Below, piece by piece: positions 7,575-16,754 of a stretch of DNA of 33,881 nucleotides. Source of the DNA: Saprospiraceae bacterium (GTDB lineage: Bacteria; Bacteroidota; Bacteroidia; Chitinophagales; Saprospiraceae). Within the stretch, counting starts at the first letter, position 1; every line of letters starts with the position of its first letter. A program made the translations under genes and the position numbers. The DNA lies in contig WFXH01000069.1 of the NCBI GenBank assembly GCA_015490715.1, forward strand, positions 1 through 33,881. Reading direction: 5' to 3'. The notes beneath the pieces are model-generated. The model saw only the letters and a program-made list of their open reading frames with translations. It did not search any database and had not been told where the DNA came from.

Positions 7575-8432
7575 TTAAAAGGGATTGTTCCTGCGCAAGT
7601 ACACTCGCAGTTTTCGCAGGGCTTTACGACGGTATTGCCGCACGCGCTCTTCGCTGAGTTCGAGCGCTTGGGCAATTTCCTCTACGCTGTGGGAAGGATA
7701 CCCACAAAGACCATAGGCGCGACAGATGACCTCGCGCTCAATGGGGTTGAGTATGTTGAGCATCAATTGCATTTCATCCCGAAAAGATTCTTTGAGCAAG
7801 GCCTCATCGGGCATAGTATCGCTCTCCTTCTTCGAGATCAAATCGGCTAAGGTGACATCGCCCTCATCGCGATCGATGGGCTGATCCATCGAATAGGGCT
7901 TTTTAAATTTTTGAAGGATGTCGTGCACGGTCGCTTCCTTCAACTGCAACATTTCGGAGAGCTCTTGCACGGTAGGCTCGCGCTGATGCTGCTGTAGAAA
8001 CTGTAGATAGGCCTTGTTGATCGTAGAGTAGAGGCTTATCTTACTGCCCGGCAAGCGTACCAGGCGCGCATTGTCTACAATAGCTTGCAGGATGGCCTGG
8101 CGTATCCACCATACGGCATAAGAGATAAACTTAAACCCACGCGTGGGGTCAAAGCGGCGAGCCGCCTTGATCAATCCCAGATTACCTTCGTTGATGAGAT
8201 CGATCAGAGGTAAGCCGAAGTTCTGGTATTGCTTGGCCACCGACACGACAAATCGAAGATTGGACTTCACCAGCTGCGCGACGGCCTCCTCATCTCCCTG
8301 CTGGATGCGCTGCGCCAGTTCGACCTCCTGCTCTGGCGTCAAGACAGGAATGCGACTGATCTCACTGAGATACTGCTCGAGCGCATGGCTATCTCGAATG
8401 GTGATTTGCGGTACAATTTTCAATTGGCGCAT
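7575..8432 (-). CDS. rpoD: RNA polymerase sigma factor, RpoD/SigA family
   Basis: 285 residues, the normal size of the short Bacteroidota primary-type sigma factor. The start is taken at the ATG at 8432 because the protein then opens with MRQLKI, the usual family N-terminus; a GTG 39 bases upstream is less likely. Regions in order: 1.2 (LEQYLSEISR), 2.1-2.4 (LRFVVSVAKQYQN, LIDLINEGNLGLIKA, FDPTRGFKFISYAVWWIRQAI), 3 and 4 (SVEEIAQAL, then ERVRQYRRKALRKLR). Regions 2.2-2.4 are strongly conserved. Region 3 (IVDNARLVRLPGSKIS) and the 4.2 recognition helix differ from the usual RERVRQIKEKA pattern: Glu261 stands where E. coli sigma70 has Arg584. It may be the primary sigma factor or a close paralogue; the window cannot decide. 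Confidence 0.9.
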   Translation of the reverse strand: MRQLKIVPQITIRDSHALEQYLSEISRIPVLTPEQEVELAQRIQQGDEEAVAQLVKSNLRFVVSVAKQYQNFGLPLIDLINEGNLGLIKAARRFDPTRGFKFISYAVWWIRQAILQAIVDNARLVRLPGSKISLYSTINKAYLQFLQQHQREPTVQELSEMLQLKEATVHDILQKFKKPYSMDQPIDRDEGDVTLADLISKKESDTMPDEALLKESFRDEMQLMLNILNPIEREVICRAYGLCGYPSHSVEEIAQALELSEERVRQYRRKALRKLRVYLRRNNPF

Positions 8433-8536
8433 CGCTCGGCCAGCTGTTTGGTTTTTCTGTCGTGTATGCACACGTCCTTAACTATAACTGTTTTATCCCA
8501 TATATAGTATGATTGTTGTCGAGACAGCCTGCTGAG

Positions 8537-9646
8537 CTATGTCAGACGCATATAGGCCGAGCCAGGGCACGATTTAATGAGTCCCTTCATTTCCAATCCC
8601 AACAGTAGGGTCGACAGTCGCGGGATGGTCCACCGCGTAGCTGCGACGAGATTTTCAAGCGGTACTTCCACGCCTTTGGGAAGATGGGACAGCAGCTCTT
8701 TTTCCTCGTCGTCCAGCTGAGGGAACATTTCCATTTGTACACCACTGTCTTTTCGCGCATTTTGCCATTGGAGGCATTCGACGATGTCTTCGGCGCTCCG
8801 CACGAGCTGAGCCGTCTGGTTGTAGATGAGATAATTCGTGCCTTCGGACTTTTCGTCGGTTGCGCGTCCGGGCACGGCTAGGACTTCGCGGTGGTAGTCT
8901 ACGGCATACTGGGCCGTAATCATTGAGCCACCGCCGCGCCCCGATTCGACGATCAATACGGCATCGCTCAGGGCCGCTATGATGCGATTGCGCGCCGGAA
9001 AGCGCTCCTTGTACGGGCGATGCCCCTTGGGGTACTCCGTCAACAACCCCCCCTGTCGAACAATCCGCTCGGCCAAACCCTTGTGTAAGGCTGGGTACAA
9101 TGTGTCCATCCCATGCGCCAAAACAGCTACCGTATCCATGCCCTGCTCCAAAGCTGTGCGGTGTGCCAGCGCATCGATTCCATAGGCGAGTCCGCTGACA
9201 ATGAGTATATCGTACCCACTCAAATCCCGCAAGATCGCCTCGGTCATGTACATGCCATACGAGGTCGGCGTTCGCGTGCCTACCACTGCAAGAATGCGCC
9301 GCCGGTTGAGTGGCGCAGATCCCTTATAAAAGAGCAGCAGCGGGGCATCCGGCACTTCTTTCAGACGCACCGGGTAGCCCTCATCCCAATAGGGTAACAG
9401 GCGAATGTCTTGTGCCTCGTAGTACGCCATCTCCTCTTGGACATCCTCCTGAGGGTTAGCGGCTGCAATTTCCCGTGCTATGGCCTCCGTCACTCCGGGC
9501 ACCGACATCATCGCTTCGGTCGACGCCTCAAACACCGACCTCACACCTCCAAATTGCGCCACCAACAAGCGCACCGTCTTCGGCCCCAATCCCGCTATGC
9601 GGGTTAACGCCAACAATGCAGCCAATTCCTCCACAGACGCATGCAT
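8537..9646 (-). CDS. dprA: DNA-processing protein DprA
   Basis: 369 residues. DprA binds incoming single-stranded DNA in natural transformation and loads RecA. Visible parts: N-terminal helix-hairpin-helix/SAM-like region (TRIAGLGPKTV, 15-25), then the Rossmann-type DprA/Smf domain with VVGTRTPTSYG (121-131), SGLAYGIDALAH (151-162), FPARNRIIAALSD (216-228), SGRGGGSMITAQYA (235-248) and GTNYLI (269-274). A C-terminal winged-helix-like part (about 310-369) follows. All core motifs are intact. It starts 16 bases after the stop of the TMTC-like gene, with an AGG-containing site upstream. It is followed by the sigma factor gene after a 104-base gap. Confidence 0.96.
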   Translation of the reverse strand: MHASVEELAALLALTRIAGLGPKTVRLLVAQFGGVRSVFEASTEAMMSVPGVTEAIAREIAAANPQEDVQEEMAYYEAQDIRLLPYWDEGYPVRLKEVPDAPLLLFYKGSAPLNRRRILAVVGTRTPTSYGMYMTEAILRDLSGYDILIVSGLAYGIDALAHRTALEQGMDTVAVLAHGMDTLYPALHKGLAERIVRQGGLLTEYPKGHRPYKERFPARNRIIAALSDAVLIVESGRGGGSMITAQYAVDYHREVLAVPGRATDEKSEGTNYLIYNQTAQLVRSAEDIVECLQWQNARKDSGVQMEMFPQLDDEEKELLSHLPKGVEVPLENLVAATRWTIPRLSTLLLGLEMKGLIKSCPGSAYMRLT

Positions 9647-9662
9647 AGGATGTCCTTTTACC

Positions 9663-11558
9663 TCAATTCAAAGTTACTGCTTTCTCCCGATACTCCTCCC
9701 TCTTGCGGAGCAATTGCTCAAGCTCCTCCCTCCGTAGGGTGTTCCCCCTTTGCGCCTCCCTTAAATACCTGTCGAGCACCTCCAAGAGCGCTCGGAAATA
9801 CCTCGGACGCCGCGCGACACCTTCCCCATAGGCCAAATAGCGATAGGCATCTGCCACATTGCCCATGCGTCGATACAAAGTGTTGTACCCAAGACGCAGG
9901 AGAAAATCTTCCATCGACGCTGCATCCTCCCGCTTCAACAAATAACGAATGAACTCCTCGACAAACGGAATGCGCGGATAGCGCTGTACCACGACATCAA
10001 ATTCGTCCAGTAATTCTCCTAAGTGGCCATCGATTTTATACAACTCCGCAGCCACGCCTGCACGCATACGCCAGGCGTCGTAATACTCCGGATAGATGTC
10101 GGTAGCCCGTATAAAATGCTTCTTCGCCCTCAGGAAGAGCGCTCGACGCTCGGACCGATCGCTCTCATCAAGCGCCTTTTTGAAGTAACTCACGCCAACA
10201 AACAAATTGAGGCGCGCGCTGTTGCGCGACACCTTGATGCCCGCAGTATTGAGATGAAATTCGTCCTTCCATGCCGGTATGCGCGTACTCGTGCGAAAGG
10301 CATATGCCAGTGCAATGACCAAGAAGAGCCCAAGCCCCCAATAGCGATAGCGCCGCTCAAGCCCCTCCAGACCCTTGGCCAGTACAGCGACAAATCCCAC
10401 CGACGGCATAAAGAGAAAGCGCTCGTTCATAAACGTCCCCACTGTGAAAAATATATTCGACACGGGCAGCAAGGCAAGTAGATAAAATGCAATAAAAAAT
10501 CCATACCACCGCCGTCTCCACACACCCCTCCACATCCAATAGAGCAGTAAGCCGTACACCACCACCGACACCACCGGCAGTACTTCATCCCAACTATGGA
10601 TCCGAATATGATAGGGATAGTAATCGTGTGTCAGGGGATGGGGAAACACCAATAATTGCAAATATTTCAACAACACATACGCTATCGTCGCCCATTTCTC
10701 AGTGGTGTCCATCTCCAGAAAGGGATTGTTGATCAAAGATTGAAACTCCAACGGCCCTTGTAGGAAATAACCGATCACCCGGATACGCCACCCAATATAC
10801 ACACCCACCCACAGCATAAAGTAAGCAAAAAGCCGGAGGACACGCCTAAAGGGCCATCCAAAAAAGGTCCACAACATGAGGGGAGCCAACACCGCCAGGA
10901 CCACGGCATGCTCCTTGGACAACACGGCGAGCACAAAACAAAGCGTAGCCCCACCGAGCCATCCATACCGCCGACTCTTATAATACCGTACCACACTTAT
11001 CAACATACCCAGACCAAACAACAAGGCCAGAATTTCATCTCGCCCCTTGACGTTGGCGACAGCTTCTACATGCACGGGATGCAGAGCAAAGAGCCAGCTG
11101 GCCAAATAGGCCACATCGCGCCACCAGGGTGCCACTACTCCCCATCCCAGCATGCGCAACCACACATACAGCATCCACACCACCAGCACATAGAGCCACA
11201 CATTGATCAGATGCGCCCACGAAGCCGCACCACCAGTGATTTCATACTCCAAGGCAAACGTCACAAGCGACAGAGGCCGATAGCGAGCCCCTTCCACCAG
11301 ATTTCGCTGCCCCCGAAAATACCCCGCAAAGCTCTCCTCCGTCAGAATCTTCCCAATACCCCTCCATCCTTCCTGCACATAGGTGTTCTGCGAATAGACC
11401 AGCTTGTCGTCGAGCACAAAATCGTAGTCGACCGTACGAATATACAGTGCTACAACCGCTGCGAACAACACAACGACTTTCCAAAACTCCACCTGGCCAA
11501 ATAGATGCACTATGCCTTTCATCCTCTGTATGAAATCGTAGATTTGCGTCCGCATCAT
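9663..11558 (-). CDS. TMTC-like multi-pass membrane glycosyltransferase (GT-C) with C-terminal TPR-like region
   Basis: 631 residues. The N-terminal two thirds carry roughly ten hydrophobic helices. Motifs match the TMTC/DUF1736-type GT-C family: acidic pair DD at 50-51 after the first helix, YRP at 93-95, HPVHVEAVANVKGRDE at 160-175 and SKEH at 214-217. In animals TMTC proteins transfer mannose to protein Ser/Thr from a lipid-linked donor; bacterial members are mostly uncharacterised. From about 430 on, a soluble TPR-like helical region follows (SYFKKALDESD, HFIRATDIYPEYYDAW), matching the family's GT-C plus TPR layout. It is transcribed with dprA and diverges from the secreted-protein gene at 11624. 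Donor and acceptor are unknown. Confidence 0.85.
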   Translation of the reverse strand: MMRTQIYDFIQRMKGIVHLFGQVEFWKVVVLFAAVVALYIRTVDYDFVLDDKLVYSQNTYVQEGWRGIGKILTEESFAGYFRGQRNLVEGARYRPLSLVTFALEYEITGGAASWAHLINVWLYVLVVWMLYVWLRMLGWGVVAPWWRDVAYLASWLFALHPVHVEAVANVKGRDEILALLFGLGMLISVVRYYKSRRYGWLGGATLCFVLAVLSKEHAVVLAVLAPLMLWTFFGWPFRRVLRLFAYFMLWVGVYIGWRIRVIGYFLQGPLEFQSLINNPFLEMDTTEKWATIAYVLLKYLQLLVFPHPLTHDYYPYHIRIHSWDEVLPVVSVVVYGLLLYWMWRGVWRRRWYGFFIAFYLLALLPVSNIFFTVGTFMNERFLFMPSVGFVAVLAKGLEGLERRYRYWGLGLFLVIALAYAFRTSTRIPAWKDEFHLNTAGIKVSRNSARLNLFVGVSYFKKALDESDRSERRALFLRAKKHFIRATDIYPEYYDAWRMRAGVAAELYKIDGHLGELLDEFDVVVQRYPRIPFVEEFIRYLLKREDAASMEDFLLRLGYNTLYRRMGNVADAYRYLAYGEGVARRPRYFRALLEVLDRYLREAQRGNTLRREELEQLLRKREEYREKAVTLN

Positions 11559-11623
11559 CGGAAGTAAAAGTAAAATATTTTCCCAGCATAGGGGTTATGT
11601 ATAGTGAAAGCGAACGTGGAAAA

Positions 11624-12226
11624 ATGAACACAGGGATACGGAGGACGTTGGCCATTCTCCTGGCAATTGGTTGGACAACCGTATTGTCCGGCCAAACAGA
11701 AATAGAAATTATCAAGCTGGTCAACCCCTCTTTCGAACAAGCACCAGCAGAAGCCACCGTACCACAAGGTTGGCTGCGTTGCAGCGAAGTATCTACCCCC
11801 GACATTCTCCCGGGCCCTTGGGGTGTCGACCTCGAAGCCCACGACGGCGATACCTATGTCGGAATCATCACCCGTGCCAACGGCACCTATGAACACCTGG
11901 TTCAGCTGTTGACAAACCCCCTAAGGGCCAACCAGTGTTACAAGACCCATTTGTACTTAGCCCATTCGTACACGTATTATGGATACACCAAACCCATCAA
12001 GCTACGCATCTGGCTCGGACACTATCCCTGCAACAGAGCTCAACTCATTTACGAGAGCCCTTTTGTCGACCACAAGGAGTGGAAGCGCTACGAATTTGAG
12101 TTTGTCCCTAAGGAAAACTACCAATACCTCTACATCGAAGCGTGGTATAAGGCACTCTTTCGAGATCACAAAGGCAATATTCTCATCGATGGCATGGGAG
12201 ATATCGTGCCCTGCTCGCGTGCATAA
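11624..12226 (+). CDS. Small secreted protein, carbohydrate-binding-module-like
   Basis: 200 residues from the ATG at 11624, chosen because a GTGGAAAA site stands directly before it and a normal signal peptide follows (IRRTLAILLAIGWTTVLSGQ, residues 5-24). An in-frame ATG 27 bases upstream would add a hydrophilic extension before the signal. The mature part opens with LVNPSFEQAPAE and continues as a jelly-roll-like beta domain ('NPSFE ... PQGW ... HDGDTYVGI'), as seen in many secreted proteins with carbohydrate-binding-like modules. There is no T9SS sorting domain, so it probably stays periplasmic or depends on its neighbour. It lies 12 bases before the 925-residue T9SS protein gene and is likely co-transcribed. 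No catalytic residues recognised. Confidence 0.75.
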   Translation: MNTGIRRTLAILLAIGWTTVLSGQTEIEIIKLVNPSFEQAPAEATVPQGWLRCSEVSTPDILPGPWGVDLEAHDGDTYVGIITRANGTYEHLVQLLTNPLRANQCYKTHLYLAHSYTYYGYTKPIKLRIWLGHYPCNRAQLIYESPFVDHKEWKRYEFEFVPKENYQYLYIEAWYKALFRDHKGNILIDGMGDIVPCSRA

Positions 12227-12238
12227 AGCCGGCGCCTC

Positions 12239-15016
12239 ATGAGACAAACCCTAAACCTTACAAAATCTATCGGCAGTTGGAGGTCTATCTTCCTCATAGC
12301 GGTAGTAGTACTACTTTGGAGTACGGCGCTTTATGCCACCCACAACCGCGCGGGAGAGATCACCTTTGTTCAGACGGGACCCCTCTCGATACGCTGTACG
12401 ATTACGACGTATACCAAAGCCAGTAGTGTCGCAGCCGATCGCGATAGTTTGCTCATCGTCTGGGGCGATGGCACCTCGGAGTACGTCCGACGCATCAACG
12501 GCCCCAATGGCAAAGGCGAACTCATCGGCAACAACATCAAGTACAACATCTACATCGCCGAACACCGCTATCCCAGCCGCGGACAATACACCATTTCCAC
12601 CTTCGACCCCAATCGCATCAGCAACATCATCAACATCCCCTCATCGGTCGACGTACCCTTTTACATCGAAACCACCCTCACCCTCCTCGATCCCGTTTAC
12701 CAGGGCTACAACAACTCCGCTATCCTCCTACAACCACCCATCGATATCGGTTGTCTCCATCAGCCGTTCATTCACATTCCCAATGCCTACGACCCCGATG
12801 GCGATAGCCTCGCCTTTGAGCTCATCGTCCCCTACCAGGCAGAAAATACCCCCGTCAGCGGCTACGCGTTTCCGGATGAAATCTTACCCGGTCCGGCCAA
12901 TGTCGTCCACTTTGATCCGCAAACAGGCACCTTCCTCTGGAACAGCCCTCAATTAGAAGGCGAATACAATATCGCTATCCGCATCAAAGAATACCGCAAC
13001 GGCATACTCATCACCTCCATTGTCAGGGATATGCAAATCTTCATTGCCGAATGCGAGCGCAACAGCCCACCGCAAATTGAAGTCCCTTCCGACACTTGCG
13101 TCATCGCTGGCTCCACTCTTCGTCTTCGCATCATCGCAACCGACCCTGCGGATCCTCAACAGAAGTTACGGCTCACCGCTTTGGGCAGTCCTTTTTCGCT
13201 ATCCATCTCTCCTGCCCAATTTACTGCCCCAACTTTTCACGCACCTCAACCCGTCGAAGGTACTTTTATCTGGAAGACCAATTGCCACCACATCAGCCAA
13301 CGCTATTACTCCGTCGTATTTAAGGCCACCGACGACTACTTTGCCGATGGCCAGCAATACGACGACACCACGGGATTGAGTACCCTCAAGCTGTGGCGTA
13401 TCAAAGTGGTCGCCCCCCCACCCCGACTGCAATCCTGTAGCTATACACCTGAGGGGGTTCGACTCGCCTGGGAATATCCCTCCCTCTGCGATACAGCGTC
13501 CAATTACTTTTTGGGATTTCACATCTGGCGCGCAAGCCAACCCGTATACCTCCAACCCGATACCTGTAGCCCCCCTAATCTTGAGCACTCCTACCGCCTC
13601 ATCCGCTATTTCTATACCGATCGAACCGATGGGGACTATGTCTTTTTCGATACTACCGTCGACCAACGCAAGACGTACTGCTATCGCATTACAGCCGTAT
13701 TTGGCAAGCGCACAGCATCGGGCACTCCATACAATATCACTCAGAGCCTACCTTCAGAAGAGTGCTGTATTAGCACGGGCTTGGATCTCCCCTTTGTATT
13801 AAACGTTGATGTGCGACATACCGATGCAGATACGGGGGTTATCTACGTGCGCTTTTTGACACCTTCTGTTGATGCCATCGATACCACGCGAGTGAATGGG
13901 CCTTACACTTTCCGATTATTATCTAAAACGCCAAGGACCACCACACCAGAAGAGCTCTTCTCGTGGACAGTACCCAACCTCGACACGCCCCTCGCCTTCC
14001 ACTATCTCCATCGCGCTATCAACACACGAGATTCAGCTTATGCATACACCGTCGAAATGTACACCAATACACAGCAGGCTTCCAACTACTACGGACGCTC
14101 CGAATGGGCCACATCCCTTTACGGTCGTGCCCAGCCTCTCAATCGGGCGGTGCTACTTCAGGCGGAAGCAACCGTACCATGGAAAAACTTTTTGTACACC
14201 TACTACCGATGGAATCCCCTCACCGCCCAGTGGGACAGCCTGGGCAGCAATAGCTATCCGAGCTGGATCGACACACCTCTGATCAACGACTCGACGTATT
14301 GCTATGTCATACGTTCGATGGGTACTTATGGTCTCAATCAACTGCCCACCCCGCTCATTAATCATTCCCAGGTGTTTTGTGCGCGCCCCCACGACAATAT
14401 CCCACCCTGCCCACCAATCCTCCACATCAGCAATATTTGTACGGATGTCAACTACGGCGAAGATCGATATTCCAATACACTGGTGTGGTCTTTACCCGAA
14501 GGATGTATCCCCGAAGACGGCATGGTCTATCAATTGTTCCATCGCTCCTTCGCTGACGATAGCTTCCATCTACTCCACACCAGTCCAGCCGACGGAGCCA
14601 ACCATTTCATACACACCCTCGACAAGAGCATAGGGGGATGCTATTTTATCCGCGTTGTCGATAGTCTTGGCAATCTCAGCACAGTCGACGATACGATTTG
14701 TGTGTACGACTGTGTAAAATACGTGCTGCCCAATACCTTTACACCCAACGGTGACGGTTACAACGATGTGTTTCGACCCAGGGTCATCCAATTTGTCAAA
14801 AGTGTGGATTTTCGCATCTACAACGAATGGGGACAGCTCATATGGAAGACCACCGATCCCAATATCAATTGGACGGGTGTCGATCTTAACGATAATCCCG
14901 TATCCGACGGCGTGTATTACTACACCTGTCAGGTGGTACCCTATGTCGAGCTCTCCGTGCCGAGTGATTCGCTCAACCTAAAGGGGTTTATTCACGTCAT
15001 CCACAATCAGAGGTAA
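12239..15016 (+). CDS. T9SS type B (gliding-motility-associated C-terminal domain) secreted protein
   Basis: 925 residues. Signal peptide at 1-33 (hydrophobic core IFLIAVVVLLWSTALYA). The mature protein begins THNRAGEITF, the start of a conserved N-terminal module found in many Bacteroidota proteins of this class (about 34-270, with WGDGTSEY, AYDPDGDS and EYNIAIRIKEY). Fibronectin/Ig-like beta segments fill about 280-825. The last 97 residues (829-925) are a T9SS type B sorting domain: VLPNTFTPNGDGYND, FRIYNEWGQLIW, DGVYYYTCQV. Such proteins are exported by T9SS and held at or released from the cell surface, often in adhesion or gliding. Its stop codon is immediately followed by the ribE ATG with no gap. 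Confidence 0.92.
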   Translation: MRQTLNLTKSIGSWRSIFLIAVVVLLWSTALYATHNRAGEITFVQTGPLSIRCTITTYTKASSVAADRDSLLIVWGDGTSEYVRRINGPNGKGELIGNNIKYNIYIAEHRYPSRGQYTISTFDPNRISNIINIPSSVDVPFYIETTLTLLDPVYQGYNNSAILLQPPIDIGCLHQPFIHIPNAYDPDGDSLAFELIVPYQAENTPVSGYAFPDEILPGPANVVHFDPQTGTFLWNSPQLEGEYNIAIRIKEYRNGILITSIVRDMQIFIAECERNSPPQIEVPSDTCVIAGSTLRLRIIATDPADPQQKLRLTALGSPFSLSISPAQFTAPTFHAPQPVEGTFIWKTNCHHISQRYYSVVFKATDDYFADGQQYDDTTGLSTLKLWRIKVVAPPPRLQSCSYTPEGVRLAWEYPSLCDTASNYFLGFHIWRASQPVYLQPDTCSPPNLEHSYRLIRYFYTDRTDGDYVFFDTTVDQRKTYCYRITAVFGKRTASGTPYNITQSLPSEECCISTGLDLPFVLNVDVRHTDADTGVIYVRFLTPSVDAIDTTRVNGPYTFRLLSKTPRTTTPEELFSWTVPNLDTPLAFHYLHRAINTRDSAYAYTVEMYTNTQQASNYYGRSEWATSLYGRAQPLNRAVLLQAEATVPWKNFLYTYYRWNPLTAQWDSLGSNSYPSWIDTPLINDSTYCYVIRSMGTYGLNQLPTPLINHSQVFCARPHDNIPPCPPILHISNICTDVNYGEDRYSNTLVWSLPEGCIPEDGMVYQLFHRSFADDSFHLLHTSPADGANHFIHTLDKSIGGCYFIRVVDSLGNLSTVDDTICVYDCVKYVLPNTFTPNGDGYNDVFRPRVIQFVKSVDFRIYNEWGQLIWKTTDPNINWTGVDLNDNPVSDGVYYYTCQVVPYVELSVPSDSLNLKGFIHVIHNQR

Positions 15017-15622
15017 ATGTTTACGGGGATTGTCGAAGCACTGGGAATCGTTCGGGAGGTCGTCCGTGTAGGAGGAAACTTGAGACTGAGTGTCCAATCG
15101 GAAATATCCCCTACTCTTCGTCCGGGTCAAAGTGTGTCCCACGACGGCGTGTGTCTGACGATCACCGAGGTCGATGGACACACACATTGGGTCGACATTG
15201 TGGAGGAAACACTTAAGAAAACACACTTTCACCGTGTTCACATCGGCCAACACCTCAACCTTGAGCGCAGTCTCACCCTACAGACCCCATTAGACGGCCA
15301 CTTTGTACAAGGTCATTGCGACCAGACATTGCCCTGCATAAACCTGGTCCGTCGCGAAGGCAGCACGTTGTTTTACTTTCCCCTCGACCCCCAACATGCC
15401 GCTTTGCTCATTCCTCACGGCTCTATCGCCATCAACGGTGTGAGCCTTACCGTGGCAGGCCTCGACGATGAGCGGTTTTATGTATCCATCATTCCCCACA
15501 CCATGCAAAAGACCAATTTTTCCCAGCTGAAGCCCGGCCAACTGGTCAACGTGGAATACGACCTCATCGGTAAATACATCTTGAGATATGCCAAACTCCA
15601 AGGCCACGCAGGAAGAGATTGA
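15017..15622 (+). CDS. ribE: Riboflavin synthase (alpha subunit)
   Basis: 201 residues, the usual size. It dismutates two 6,7-dimethyl-8-ribityllumazine molecules to riboflavin and 5-amino-6-ribitylaminouracil in the cytoplasm. Two tandem lumazine-binding domains are visible: the first opens MFTGIVEALG and contains SHDGVCLTI (about 40-50). The second contains GHFVQGHCD (about 94-102) and INGVSLTV (about 139-146), then NFSQLKPGQLVNVEYD near the end. The ATG directly follows the TAA of the upstream T9SS gene, and the sequence AGAGGTAA just before it can act as its ribosome site, so translation is probably coupled. It overlaps ribD by 35 bases. Confidence 0.97.
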   Translation: MFTGIVEALGIVREVVRVGGNLRLSVQSEISPTLRPGQSVSHDGVCLTITEVDGHTHWVDIVEETLKKTHFHRVHIGQHLNLERSLTLQTPLDGHFVQGHCDQTLPCINLVRREGSTLFYFPLDPQHAALLIPHGSIAINGVSLTVAGLDDERFYVSIIPHTMQKTNFSQLKPGQLVNVEYDLIGKYILRYAKLQGHAGRD

Positions 15623-16673
15623 TGCGCAGTATATGAAGCACTGCCTCGAGCTCGCCGCTCGGGCCAAGGGAAAGACCTCACCCAATCCAATGGTCGGCGC
15701 CGTCATCGTCTGCGACGACCACATCATCGGAGAGGGATACCACCAAAGGGCGGGAATGCCCCACGCCGAAATCGAAGCCTTGGACTCTGTAGCTCCCTCC
15801 GACCGTAAACACCTCCCAAGGAGCACCCTCTACGTCAATCTCGAACCCTGTGCCCACTACGGACGCACTCCTCCCTGTACCGATGCCATCATCCAAAGCG
15901 GCATCCGACGCGTCGTCATAGCCACTCCTGATCCAAACCCCAAAGTATCGGGTGCCGGCATCCAAAAGCTCCAACGTGCTGGGATCGAAGTGGTTACGGG
16001 CGTCTTGCAAAAAGAGGCTGAAACACTCAATGCCGCCTTTTTGACCTACCACACGCGTAAACGACCACTTATCATCTTAAAATGGGCAGAGACAGCTGAT
16101 TTCTTTATGGGCAAGCCGGATGAGCGCATTACCATCTCAGGCCGCGACGCTCTGACCGTCGTCCATCAATGGAGAAGTGAAGTCGATGCCATTCTGGTCG
16201 GCACCCAAACCGCCGTCATAGACAACCCCCGCCTGACTGTGCGCCACGTAGAGGGCGAGCATCCCCTGCGACTCGTGTTAGACCAATCCATGCGCATACC
16301 GCCTACCCATCATCTCTGGAGCGACGAGCACCCAACGGTGTTTTTTGTCGACCAACACAAGGGTAGAAAAAGTCCGCAAGCGCATAAAATCGTCGTACCT
16401 ATAGATTTTTCAGACGACGTATTAAAGCAGGTGCTCCAATGGCTATACCGTCATCAAAAGCTCTCTCTCCTCGTCGAGGGCGGGCGTAAGCTCTTACAGT
16501 CTTTTATCGATGCGGGACTATGGGACGAAGCGCGCATCATCCACAGCCACCAGCTTCGGATGAGACGCGGCATAGGCGTGCCCCTGCTTAGAGGCAAAAA
16601 GCTCCGTGTTGAGCATCTGGGTTGCGACACGATTTACTACGTCCAGCCCCTCGCGTCAACGACCCAGTGCTAA
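15588..16673 (+). CDS. ribD: Bifunctional diaminohydroxyphosphoribosylaminopyrimidine deaminase / reductase
   Basis: 361 residues. It catalyses two successive riboflavin steps. The N-terminal cytidine-deaminase-type domain has the zinc motif HAE (59-61) and PCAHYGRTPPC (87-97). The C-terminal NADPH-dependent reductase domain starts near 158 (RPLIILKWAET) and has VGTQTAVIDNPRLTVR (204-219) and VEGG (297-300). The start at 15588 overlaps ribE by 35 bases and keeps residues homologous to the short segment before the first helix of other RibD proteins; an ATG at 15633, just after the ribE stop, is the alternative. ribE and ribD together make two of the steps; ribBA and ribH are not in the window. 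Confidence 0.97.
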   Translation: MPNSKATQEEIDAQYMKHCLELAARAKGKTSPNPMVGAVIVCDDHIIGEGYHQRAGMPHAEIEALDSVAPSDRKHLPRSTLYVNLEPCAHYGRTPPCTDAIIQSGIRRVVIATPDPNPKVSGAGIQKLQRAGIEVVTGVLQKEAETLNAAFLTYHTRKRPLIILKWAETADFFMGKPDERITISGRDALTVVHQWRSEVDAILVGTQTAVIDNPRLTVRHVEGEHPLRLVLDQSMRIPPTHHLWSDEHPTVFFVDQHKGRKSPQAHKIVVPIDFSDDVLKQVLQWLYRHQKLSLLVEGGRKLLQSFIDAGLWDEARIIHSHQLRMRRGIGVPLLRGKKLRVEHLGCDTIYYVQPLASTTQC

Positions 16674-16754
16674 AAAAAGCATCCGGAAGTCCAAAACAGG
16701 TGACCTTCGCAATAATACTCTGCGACGTACTACCTCACCACATCCGCACATACA
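16674..16754. other. Short convergent intergenic gap between ribD and rpoC
   Basis: 81 bases separate the 3' ends of ribD (plus) and rpoC (minus). A run of seven T on the minus strand lies next to the ribD stop, but I could not find a convincing stem before it, so I do not call a terminator for rpoC. Confidence 0.5.

Noticed and set aside
8433-8471. GTG start for the sigma factor giving 13 extra residues
   Set aside because: Family members begin with MRQLKI, found at the internal ATG.
10908-11504. 198-codon plus-strand frame
   Set aside because: Antisense to the TMTC-like gene; His/Pro/Gln-rich composition typical of shadow frames.
16674-16754. Terminator after rpoC
   Set aside because: A T7 run is present but no adequate stem precedes it.
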